A stretch of DNA of 64,000 nucleotides from Mantis religiosa (lineage: Eukaryota > Arthropoda > Insecta > Mantodea > Mantidae). Every line of letters begins with the position of its first letter. Within the stretch, counting starts at the first letter, position 1. Location: NCBI GenBank assembly GCA_030765055.1, contig JAUKNK010000057.1:2364001-2428000 (forward strand). Direction: 5' to 3'. The position numbers and the translations under genes were made by a program. This document shows positions 14,401 through 26,086 of the stretch, piece by piece. The notes under the pieces are model-generated. The model saw only the letters and a program-made list of their open reading frames with translations. It was not told the origin of the DNA and ran no database searches.

Positions 14401-16175
14401 AAGTAACTAAAAGGTCACCAGAAAACAAACAAAAAGTCACTAAAAAGTCACTAGGAAACCCACTAAAAGTTACCAAAAAGTCACTAGAAAACACGCTAAA
14501 AGTTACTAAAAGTCACCAGAAAACCCGCTAAAAGTCCCTAAAAAGTCACTAGAAAACACGCAAAAAGTAACTAAAAAGACACCAGAAAACACGCTAAAAG
14601 TCACTAAAAGTCACTAGAAATCCCGCTAAAAGTTACCAAAAAGTCACTAGAAAACACGCTAAAAGTTACTTAAAGTCACCAGAAAACACGCTAAAAGTCA
14701 CCAAAAAGTCACTAGAAAACCCGCTAAAAGTTACCAAAAAGTCACTACAAAACACTCTAAAAGCTAATAAAAGTCACTAGAAAACACGCTAAAAGGCACT
14801 AAAAAGTCACTAGAAAACACGCTAAAAGTCACTAAAAAGTCACTAGAAAACACGCTAAAAGTCACTAAAAAGTCACTAGAAAACACACTTAAAGTTACTA
14901 AGAGTCACTAGAAAACACGCTAAATTCACTAAAAGGTCACTAGAAAAAACGCTAAAAGTTACTAAAAGTCACCAGAAAACACAATAAAAGTCACTAAAAA
15001 GGTACTAGAAAACATGCAAAAAGTAACTAAAAAGTAACCAGAAAACACGCTAAAAGTCACTAAAAAGTCGCTAGAAAACACGCTAAAAGTCACTTAAAAG
15101 TCACTAGAAAACTCGCTTAAAGCCACTAAAAAGTCACTAGAAAACACGCTAAAAGTCACTAAAAAGTCACTAGAAAACACGCTAAAAGTCACTAAAATGT
15201 CACTAGAAAACACGCTAAAAGTTACTTAAACTCACCAGAAAACACGCAATAAGTCACTAAAAAGTCACTAGAAAACACGCTAAAAGTTACTAAAAAGTCA
15301 CTAGAAAACCCGCTAAAAGTTACTAAAAGTCACCAGAAAACACGCTAAAAGTTACTAAACAGTCACTAGAAAACCCGCTAAAAGTCACTAAAAAGTCACC
15401 AGAAAACACGCTAAAAGTCACCAAAAAGTCACTAGAAAACCCGCTAAAAGTTACCAAAAAGTAACTACAAAACACTCTAAAAGCTAATAAAAGTCACTAG
15501 AAAACACGCTAATAGGCACTAAAAAGTCACTAGAAAACACGCTAAAAGTCACTAAAAAGTCACTAGAAAACACGCAATAATTTACTAAAAGTGACCAGAA
15601 AACACGCTAAAATCACTAATAAGTCACTAGAAAACACGCTAAAATTCACTAAAAAGTCACTGGAAAACACGCTAAAAGTTACTAAAAGTCATCAGAAGAC
15701 ACGCTAAAAGTTAATAAAGAAGTCACAAGAGAACACGCTAAAAGTAACTATAAGTCACTAGAACACACGCTAAAGGTCACTCAAAAGTCACTAGAAAACG
15801 CGCTAAAAGTCACTAAAAAGTCACTAGACAACATCCTAAAAGTTACTAAAAGTCACTAGAAAAAATGTTAAAAGTCACTCAAAAGTTACTAGAAAACACG
15901 CTTAAAGTTACTAAAAGTCACCAGAAAACACGCTAAAAGTTACTAAAAATCACTATAAAACCCGCTAAAAGGCACTAAAAAGTCACTAGAAAACCCGCTA
16001 AAAGTAACTAAAAAGTCACCAGAAAACACGCTAAAAGTCACTAAAAGGCACCAGAAAACACGCAAAAAGTTACTAAAAGGTCACTGGAAAACACGCTAAA
16101 AGTTACTAAAAAGTCACTAGAAAACACGCTAAAAGTTACTAAAAGTCACCAGAAAACACGCTAAAAGTCACTAAA
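11421..16175. repeat. SatA higher-order repeat unit 2 (4755 bp)
   Basis: Landmark to landmark is exactly 4755 bases. Only isolated substitutions separate it from unit 3 in the stretches compared; one near 13645 changes a base otherwise shared with units 1 and 3. The internally duplicated block occurs near 12061 and 14888. Confidence 0.93.
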
Positions 16176-19100
16176 GAGTCACTAGGAAACCCGATAAAAG
16201 TTACCAAAAAGTCACTAGAAAACACGCTAAAAGATACTAAAAGTCACTAGAAAACATGCTAAAAGTTACTAATATTCACCAGAAAATACGCTAAAAGTCA
16301 CTAAAAGGTCAAGAGAAAACACGCTAAAAGTTACCAAAAGGTCACTAGAAAACACGCCAAAAGTTACTAAAAGTCACTAGAAAACACGCTGAAAGTCACT
16401 AAAAAGTCACTAGAAAACACGCTAAAAGTTACTAAAAGTCATTCGAAAACACGCTAAAAGTCACTAAAAAGGTACTAGAAAACACGCTAAAAGTCACTAA
16501 AAAGTCACTAGAAAACACGCTAAAAGTTACTAAAAGTCACCAGTAAACACGCTAAAAGTCACTTAAAAGTCTCAAGAAAACAAGCTAAAAGTTACTAAAA
16601 GGTCACTAGAAAACCAGCTAAAAGTCACAAAATAGCCACCAGAAAACACGCTAAAAGTAACTAAAAAGTCACTAGAAATCACGCTAAAAGTTTTTTAAAT
16701 GTCACTAGAAAACACGCTATAAGTCACTAAAAGTCACCAGAAAACACGCTAAGAGTCACTAAAAAGTCACTAGAAAACACGCTAAAAGTCACTAAAAAGT
16801 CACTAGAAAACACGCTTAAAGTTACTAAGAGTCACTAGAAAACACGCTAAATTCACTAAAAGGTCACTAGAAAAAACGCTAAAAGTTACTAAAAGTCACC
16901 AGAAAACACAATAAAAGTCACTAAAAAGGTACTAGAAAACATGCAAAAAGTAACTAAAAAGTAACCAGAAAACACGCTAAAAGTCACTAAAAAGTCGCTA
17001 GAAAACACGCTAAAAGTCACTTAAAAGTCACTAGAAAACTCGCTTAAAGCCACTAAAAAGTCACTAGAAAACACGCTAAAAGTCACTAAAAAGTCACTAG
17101 AAAACACGCTAAAAGTCACTAAAATGTCACTAGAAAACACGCTAAAAGTTACTTAAAGTCACCAGAAAACACGCAATAAGTCACTAAAAAGTCACTAGAA
17201 AACACGCTAAAAGTTACTAAAAAGTCACTAGAAAACCCGCTAAAAGTTACTAAAAGTCACCAGAAAACACGCTAAAAGTTACTAAACAGTCACTAGAAAA
17301 CCCGCTAAAAGTCACTAAAAAGTCACTAGAAAACCCGCTAAAAGGCACTAAAAAGTCAATAGAAAACACGCTAGAAGTTACTAAAGGTCACTAGAAAACA
17401 CGCTAAAAGTTACTAAAAGTCACAAGAAAACACGCTAAAAGTCACTAAAAAGTCACTAGAAAACACGCTAAAAGTTACCAAAAAGTCACTAGAAAACACG
17501 CTAAAAATTACTAAAAGTCACTAGAAAACACGCTAAAAGTTACTAAAAGTCACTGGAAAACACGCTAAAAGTAACTAAAAAGTCACTTGAAAACCCGCTA
17601 AAAGTCACTAAAATGTAACCAGAAAACACGCTAAAAGTGACTAAAAGTCACTAGAAAACACGCTAAAAGTTACCAAAAAGTCACTAGAAAACACGCTAAA
17701 AGGTACTAAAAGTCACTAGAAAACACGCTAATAGTTACCAAAAAGTCACTGGAAAACACGCTAAAAGTAACTAAAAAGTCACTAGAGAACACGCTAAAAG
17801 TCACTAAAAAGTCACTAGAAAACACGCTAAAAGTCACTAAAACGTCAATAGAATACACGCTAGAAGTTACGAAAGGTCACTAGAAAAACGCTAAAAGTTA
17901 CTAAAAGTCACCAGAAAACACGTTAAAAGTCACTAAAAAGTAACTAGAAAACACGCTAAAAGTTACTAAAAAGTCACTAGAAAACACGCTAAAAGTAACT
18001 AAAAAGTCACCAGAAAACAAACTAAAAGTCACTAAAAAGTCACTAGGAAACCCACTAAAAGTTACCAAAAAGTCACTAGAAAACACGCTAAAAGTTACTA
18101 AAAGTCACCAGAAAACCCGCTAAAAGTCCCTAAAAAGTCACTAGAAAACACGCCAAAAGTAACTAAAAAGACCAGAAAACACGCTAAAAGTCACTAAAAA
18201 GTCACTAGAAATCCCGCTAAAAGTTACCAAAAAATCACTAGAAAACACGCTAAAAGTTACTTGAAGTCACCAGTAAACACGCTACAAGTCACTAAAAAGT
18301 CACTAGAAAACCCGCTAGAAGTCACTAAAAAGTCGCTAGAAATCACGCTAAAAGTCACTAAAAAGTCACTAGAAAACACGCTAAAGGTATCTAAAAAGTC
18401 ACCAGAAAACACGCTAAAAGTAACTAAAAGGTCACTGGAAAACACGCTAAAAGTTACTAAAAAGTCACTAGAAAACACGATAAAAGTTACTAAAAGTCAC
18501 CAGAAAACACGCTGAAAGTCACTAAAAAGTAACTAGAAAACCCGCTAAAAGTTCCCAAAAAGTGACTAGAAAACACGCTAAAAGTTACTAAAAGTCATCA
18601 GAAAACACGCTAAAGGTCACCAGAAAACACGCTAAAAGTTACTAGAAAGTCACTAGAAAACACGCTAAAAGTTACTAAAAGTCACCAGAAAACACGCTAA
18701 AAGTCACTAAAAGTCACTAGAAAACACGCTAAAAGTCACTAAAAAGTCACAAGAGAACACGCTAAAAGTAACTATAAGTCATTAGAACACACGCTAAAGG
18801 TCACTCAAAAGTCACTAGAAAACACGCTAAAAGTTACTAAAAGTCACCAGAAAACACGCTTAAAGTTACTAAAAAGTCACTAGAAAACCCGCTAAAAGTC
18901 ACTAAAAAGTCGCTAGAAACACGCTAAAACTTACTAAAAGTCCCTAGAAAACCCGCTAAAAGTCACTCAAAAGTCACTAGAAAACACGCGAGAAGTTACT
19001 AAAAGTCACCAGAAAACGCGCTAAAAGTTAGTAAAAAGTTACTAGAAAACACGCTAAATGCCACTAAAAAGTCACTAGAAAACACGCTTAAAGTTACTAA

Positions 19101-20930
19101 AAGTCACTAGAAAACACACTAAAAGTCACTAAAAAGTCACTAGAAAACACGCTAAAAGTAACTAAAAGGTCACCAGAAAACAAACAAAAAGTCACTAAAA
19201 AGTCACTAGGAAACCCACTAAAAGTTACCAAAAAGTCACTAGAAAACACGCTAAAAGTTACTAAAAGTCACCAGAAAACCCGCTAAAAGTCCCTAAAAAG
19301 TCACTAGAAAACACGCAAAAAGTAACTAAAAAGACACCAGAAAACACGCTAAAAGTCACTAAAAGTCACTAGAAATCCCGCTAAAAGTTACCAAAAAGTC
19401 ACTAGAAAACACGCTAAAAGTTACTTAAAGTCACCAGAAAACACGCTAAAAGTCACCAAAAAGTCACTAGAAAACCCGCTAAAAGTTACCAAAAAGTCAC
19501 TACAAAACACTCTAAAAGCTAATAAAAGTCACTAGAAAACACGCTAAAAGGCACTAAAAAGTCACTAGAAAACACGCTAAAAGTCACTAAAAAGTCACTA
19601 GAAAACACGCTAAAAGTCACTAAAAAGTCACTAGAAAACACACTTAAAGTTACTAAGAGTCACTAGAAAACACGCTAAATTCACTAAAAGGTCACTAGAA
19701 AAAACGCTAAAAGTTACTAAAAGTCACCAGAAAACACAATAAAAGTCACTAAAAAGGTACTAGAAAACATGCAAAAAGTAACTAAAAAGTAACCAGAAAA
19801 CACGCTAAAAGTCACTAAAAAGTCGCTAGAAAACACGCTAAAAGTCACTTAAAAGTCACTAGAAAACTCGCTTAAAGCCACTAAAAAGTCACTAGAAAAC
19901 ACGCTAAAAGTCACTAAAAAGTCACTAGAAAACACGCTAAAAGTCACTAAAATGTCACTAGAAAACACGCTAAAAGTTACTTAAACTCACCAGAAAACAC
20001 GCAATAAGTCACTAAAAAGTCACTAGAAAACACGCTAAAAGTTACTAAAAAGTCACTAGAAAACCCGCTAAAAGTTACTAAAAGTCACCAGAAAACACGC
20101 TAAAAGTTACTAAACAGTCACTAGAAAACCCGCTAAAAGTCACTAAAAAGTCACCAGAAAACACGCTAAAAGTCACCAAAAAGTCACTAGAAAACCCGCT
20201 AAAAGTTACCAAAAAGTAACTACAAAACACTCTAAAAGCTAATAAAAGTCACTAGAAAACACGCTAAAAGGCACTAAAAAGTCACTAGAAAACACGCTAA
20301 AAGTCACTAAAAAGTCACTAGAAAACACGCAATAATTTACTAAAAGTGACCAGAAAACACGCTAAAATCACTAATAAGTCACTAGAAAACACGCTAAAAT
20401 TCACTAAAAAGTCACTGGAAAACACGCTAAAAGTTACTAAAAGTCATCAGAAGACACGCTAAAAGTTAATAAAGAAGTCACAAGAGAACACGCTAAAAGT
20501 AACTATAAGTCACTAGAACACACGCTAAAGGTCACTCAAAAGTCACTAGAAAACGCGCTAAAAGTCACTAAAAAGTCACTAGACAACATCCTAAAAGTTA
20601 CTAAAAGTCACTAGAAAAAATGTTAAAAGTCACTCAAAAGTTACTAGAAAACACGCTTAAAGTTACTAAAAGTCACCAGAAAACACGCTAAAAGTTACTA
20701 AAAATCACTATAAAACCCGCTAAAAGTCACTAAAAAGTCACTAGAAAACCCGCTAAAAGTAACTAAAAAGTCACCAGAAAACACGCTAAAAGTCACTAAA
20801 AGGCACCAGAAAACACGCAAAAAGTTACTAAAAGGTCACTGGAAAACACGCTAAAAGTTACTAAAAAGTCACTAGAAAACACGCTAAAAGTTACTAAAAG
20901 TCACCAGAAAACACGCTAAAAGTCACTAAA
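16176..20930. repeat. SatA higher-order repeat unit 3 (4755 bp)
   Basis: Exactly 4755 bases between landmarks at 16176 and 20931, collinear with unit 2. The block TCTAAAAGCTAATAAAAG occurs twice, at 19511 and 20231, 720 bases apart. This pair matters for the deletion in unit 4. Confidence 0.93.
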
Positions 20931-23900
20931 GAGTCACTAGGAAACCCGATAAAAGTTACCAAAAAGTCACTAGAAAACACGCTAAAAGATACTAAAAGTC
21001 ACTAGAAAACATGCTAAAAGTTACTAATATTCACCAGAAAATACGCTAAAAGTCACTAAAAGGTCAAGAGAAAACACGCTAAAAGTTACCAAAAGGTCAC
21101 TAGAAAACACGCCAAAAGTTACTAAAAGTCACTAGAAAACACGCTGAAAGTCACTAAAAAGTCACTAGAAAACACGCTAAAAGTTACTAAAAGTCATTCG
21201 AAAACACGCTAAAAGTCACTAAAAAGGTACTAGAAAACACGCTAAAAGTCACTAAAAAGTCACTAGAAAACACGCTAAAAGTTACTAAAAGTCACCAGTA
21301 AACACGCTAAAAGTCACTTAAAAGTCTCAAGAAAACAAGTTAAAAGTTACTAAAAGGTCACTAGAAAACCAGCTAAAAGTCACAAAATAGCCACCAGAAA
21401 ACACGCTAAAAGTAACTAAAAAGTCACTAGAAATCACGCTAAAAGTTTTTTAAATGTCACTAGAAAACACGCTATAAGTCACTAAAAGTCACCAGAAAAC
21501 ACGCTAAGAGTCACTAAAAAGTCACTAGAAAACACGCTAAAAGTCACTAAAAAGTCACTAGAAAACACGCTTAAAGTTACTAAGAGTCACTAGAAAACAC
21601 GCTAAATTCACTAAAAGGTCACTAGAAAAAACGCTAAAAGTTACTAAAAGTCACCAGAAAACACAATAAAAGTCACTAAAAAGGTACTAGAAAACATGCA
21701 AAAAGTAACTAAAAAGTAACCAGAAAACACGCTAAAAGTCACTAAAAAGTCGCTAGAAAACACGCTAAAAGTCACTTAAAAGTCACTAGAAAACTCGCTT
21801 AAAGCCACTAAAAAGTCACTAGAAAACACGCTAAAAGTCACTAAAAAGTCACTAGAAAACACGCTAAAAGTCACTAAAATGTCACTAGAAAACACGCTAA
21901 AAGTTACTTAAAGTCACCAGAAAACACGCAATAAGTCACTAAAAAGTCACTAGAAAACACGCTAAAAGTTACTAAAAAGTCACTAGAAAACCCGCTAAAA
22001 GTTACTAAAAGTCACCAGAAAACACGCTAAAAGTTACTAAACAGTCACTAGAAAACCCGCTAAAAGTCACTAAAAAGTCACTAGAAAACCCGCTAAAAGG
22101 CACTAAAAAGTCAATAGAAAACACGCTAGAAGTTACTAAAGGTCACTAGAAAACACGCTAAAAGTTACTAAAAGTCACAAGAAAACACGCTAAAAGTCAC
22201 TAAAAAGTCACTAGAAAACACGCTAAAAGTTACCAAAAAGTCACTAGAAAACACGCTAAAAATTACTAAAAGTCACTAGAAAACACGCTAAAAGTTACTA
22301 AAAGTCACTGGAAAACACGCTAAAAGTAACTAAAAAGTCACTTGAAAACCCGCTAAAAGTCACTAAAATGTAACCAGAAAACACGCTAAAAGTGACTAAA
22401 AGTCACTAGAAAACACGCTAAAAGTTACCAAAAAGTCACTAGAAAACACGCTAAAAAATACTAAAAGTCACTAGAAAACACGCTAATAGTTACCAAAAAG
22501 TCACTGGAAAACACGCTAAAAGTAACTAAAAAGTCACTAGAGAACACGCTAAAAGTCACTAAAAAGTCACTAGAAAACACGCTAAAAGTCACTAAAACGT
22601 CAATAGAATACACGCTAGAAGTTACGAAAGGTCACTAGAAAAACGCTAAAAGTTACTAAAAGTCACCAGAAAACACGTTAAAAGTCACTAAAAAGTAACT
22701 AGAAAACACGCTAAAAGTTACTAAAAAGTCACTAGAAAACACGCTAAAAGTAACTAAAAAGTCACCAGAAAACAAACTAAAAGTCACTAAAAAGTCACTA
22801 GGAAACCCACTAAAAGTTACCAAAAAGTCACTAGAAAACACGCTAAAAGTTACTAAAAGTCACCAGAAAACCCGCTAAAAGTCCCTAAAAAGTCACTAGA
22901 AAACACGCCAAAAGTAACTAAAAAGACCAGAAAACACGCTAAAAGTCACTAAAAAGTCACTAGAAATCCCGCTAAAAGTTACCAAAAAATCACTAGAAAA
23001 CACGCTAAAAGTTACTTGAAGTCACCAGTAAACACGCTACAAGTCACTAAAAAGTCACTAGAAAACCCGCTAGAAGTCACTAAAAAGTCGCTAGAAAACA
23101 CGCTAAAAGTCACTAAAAAGTCACTAGAAAACACGCTAAAGGTATCTAAAAAGTCACCAGAAAACACGCTAAAAGTAACTAAAAGGTCACTGGAAAACAC
23201 GCTAAAAGTTACTAAAAAGTCACTAGAAAACACGATAAAAGTTACTAAAAGTCACCAGAAAACACGCTGAAAGTCACTAAAAAGTAACTGGAAACCCGCT
23301 AAAAGTTCCCAAAAAGTGACTAGAAAACACGCTAAAAGTTACTAAAAGTCATCAGAAAACACGCTAAAGGTCACCAGAAAACACGCTAAAAGTTACTAGA
23401 AAGTCACTAGAAAACACGCTAAAAGTTACTAAAAGTCACCAGAAAACACGCTAAAAGTCACTAAAAGTCACTAGAAAACACGCTAAAAGTCACTAAAAAG
23501 TCACAAGAGAACACGCTAAAAGAAACTATAAGTCATTAGAACACACGATAAAGGTCACTCAAAAGTCACTAGAAAACACGCTAAAAGTTACTAAAAGTCA
23601 CCAGAAAACACGCTTAAAGTTACTAAAAAGTCACTAGAAAACCCGCTAAAAGTCACTAAAAAGTCGCTAGAAACACGCTAAAACTTACTAAAAGTCCCTA
23701 GAAAACCCGCTAAAAGTCACTCAAAAGTCACTAGAAAACACGCGAGAAGTTACTAAAAGTCACCAGAAAACGCGCTAAAAGTTAGTAAAAAGTTACTAGA
23801 AAACACGCTAAATGCCACTAAAAAGTCACTAGAAAACACGCTTAAAGTTACTAAAAGTCACTAGAAAACACACTAAAAGTCACTAAAAAGTCACTAGAAA

Positions 23901-26086
23901 ACACGCTAAAAGTAACTAAAAGGTCACCAGAAAACATACAAAAAGTCACTAAAAAGTCACTAGGAAACCCACTAAAAGTTACCAAAAAGTCACTAGAAAA
24001 CACGCTAAAAGTTACTAAAAGTCACCAGAAAACCCGCTAAAAGTCCCTAAAAAGTCACTAGAAAACACGCAAAAAGTAACTAAAAAGACACCAGAAAACA
24101 CGCTAAAAGTCACTAGAAATCCCGCTAAAAGTTACCAAAAAGTCACTAGAAAACACGCTAAAAGTTACTTAAAGTCACCAGAAAACACGCTAAAAGTCAC
24201 CAAAAAGTCACTAGAAAACCCGCTAAAAGTTACCAAAAAGTCACTACAAAACACTCTAAAAGCTAATAAAAGTCACTAGAAAACACGCTAAAAGGCACTA
24301 AAAAGTCACTAGAAAACACGCTAAAAGTCACTAAAAAGTCACTAGAAAACACGCAATAATTTACTAAAAGTGACCAGAAAACACGCTAAAATCACTAATA
24401 AGTCACTAGAAAACACGCTAAAATTCACTAAAAAGTCACTGGAAAACACGCTAAAAGTTACTAAAAGTCATCAGAAGACACGCTAAAAGTTAATAAAGAA
24501 GTCACAAGAGAACACGCTAAAAGTAACTATAAGTCACTAGAACACACGCTAAAGGTCACTCAAAAGTCACTAGAAAACGCGCTAAAAGTCACTAAAAAGT
24601 CACTAGACAACATCCTAAAAGTTACTAAAAGTCACTAGAAAAAATGTTAAAAGTCACTCAAAAGTTACTAGAAAACACGCTTAAAGTTACTAAAAGTCAC
24701 CAGAAAACACGCTAAAAGTTACTAAAAATCACTATAAAACCCGCTAAAAGTCACTAAAAAGTCACTAGAAAACCCGCTAAAAGTAACTAAAAAGTCACCA
24801 GAAAACACGCTAAAAGTCACTAAAAGTCACCAGAAAACACGCAAAAAGTTACTAAAAGGTCACTGGAAAACACGCTAAAAGTTACTAAAAAGTCCCTAGA
24901 AAACACGCTAAAAGTTACTAAAAGTCACCAGAAAACACGCTAAAAGTCACTAAAAAGTAACTAGAAAACCCGCTAAAAGTCACTAAAAAGTCACTAGAAA
25001 ACCCGCTAAAAGTCACTAAAAAGTCAATAGAAAACACGCTAGAAGTTACTAAAGGTAACTAGAAAACACGCTAAAAGTTACTAAAAGTCACCAGAAAACA
25101 CGCTAAAAGTCACTAAAAAGTCACTAGAAAACACGCTAAAAGTTACCAAAAAGTCACTAGAAAACACGCTAAAAATTACTAAAAGTCACTAGAAAACACG
25201 CTAAAAGTTACTAAAAGTCACTGGAAAACACGCTAACAGTAACTAAAAAGTCGCTTGAAAACCCGCTAAAAGTCACTAAAATGTAACCAGAAAACACGCT
25301 AAAAGTGACTAAAAGTCACTAGAAAACACGCTAAAAGTTACCAAAAAGTCACTAGAAAACACGCTAAAAGGTACTAAAAGTCACTAGAAAACACGCTAAA
25401 AGTTACCAAAAAGTCACTGGAAAACACGCTAAAAGTAACTAAAAAGTCACTAGAAAACACGCTAAAAGTCACTAAAAAGTCACTAGAAAACACGCTAAAA
25501 GTCACTAAAACGTCAATAGAATACACGCTAGAAGTTACGAAAGGTCACTAGAAAAAACGCTAAAAGTTACTAAGTCACCAGAAAACACGTTAAAAGTCAC
25601 TAAAAAGTGACTAGAAAACACGCTAAAAGTTACTAAAAAGTCACTAGAAAACACGCTAAAAGTAACTAAAAAGTCACCAGAAAACATATTAAAAGTCACT
25701 AAAAAGTCACTAGAAAACACGCTAAAAGTTACTAAAAGTCACCAGAAAACACGCTTAAAGAAAACCCGCTAAAAGTCACTAAAAAGTCGCTAGAAACACG
25801 CTTAAAGTTACTAAAAGTCACTAGAAAACCCGCTAAAAGTCACTCAAAAGTCACTAGAAAACACGCGAGAAGTTACTAAAAGTCACCAGGAAACGCGCTA
25901 AAAGATAGTAAAAAGTTACTAGAAAACACGCTAAATGCCACTAAAAAGTCACTAGAAAACACGCTTAAAGTTACTAAAAGTCACTAGAAAACACACTATA
26001 AGTCACTAAAAAGTCACCAGAAAACACGCTAAAAGTCACTAAAAAGTCACCAGAAAACAAACAAAAAGTCACTAAAAAGTCAGTCA
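20931..26086. repeat. SatA higher-order repeat unit 4, deleted and rearranged
   Basis: Collinear with unit 3 through ~24255 (a conserved stretch at 23012 is exactly 4755 after 18257), apart from a loss of ~11 bases near 24110. It then continues with sequence that follows the second, not the first, TCTAAAAGCTAATAAAAG block, so one 720-base inter-block segment is missing. From ~24960 it jumps back to sequence resembling 22060-22780, and the last few hundred bases resemble 23590-23940, so the right edge is patchwork. Confidence 0.85.

Larger units (their letters stand above)
5168..26086. repeat. SatA: 33-bp satellite array, ~20.9 kb
   Basis: The monomer is built from three modules that each start with CTA: CTAGAAAACACG (12), CTAAAAGTCA (10) and CTAAAAAGTCA (11), giving 33 bases; 32-base variants are common. 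The plus strand is strongly A-rich. Because 33 is divisible by three, stretches stay open and give 60-84-codon ORFs with an 11-residue period on both strands; these are not genes. The left edge (5168-6700) is more diverged and shows a shorter long-range period (similar blocks near 5310, 6096 and 6485). From ~6700 the array is organised into ~4755-bp higher-order units. Confidence 0.97.

Noticed and set aside
8352..25720. Many 60-84-codon ORFs with an 11-residue repeating pattern on both strands
   Set aside because: The 33-bp monomer is divisible by three, so open frames arise passively; they break at every 32-bp monomer and occur on both strands in the same place.
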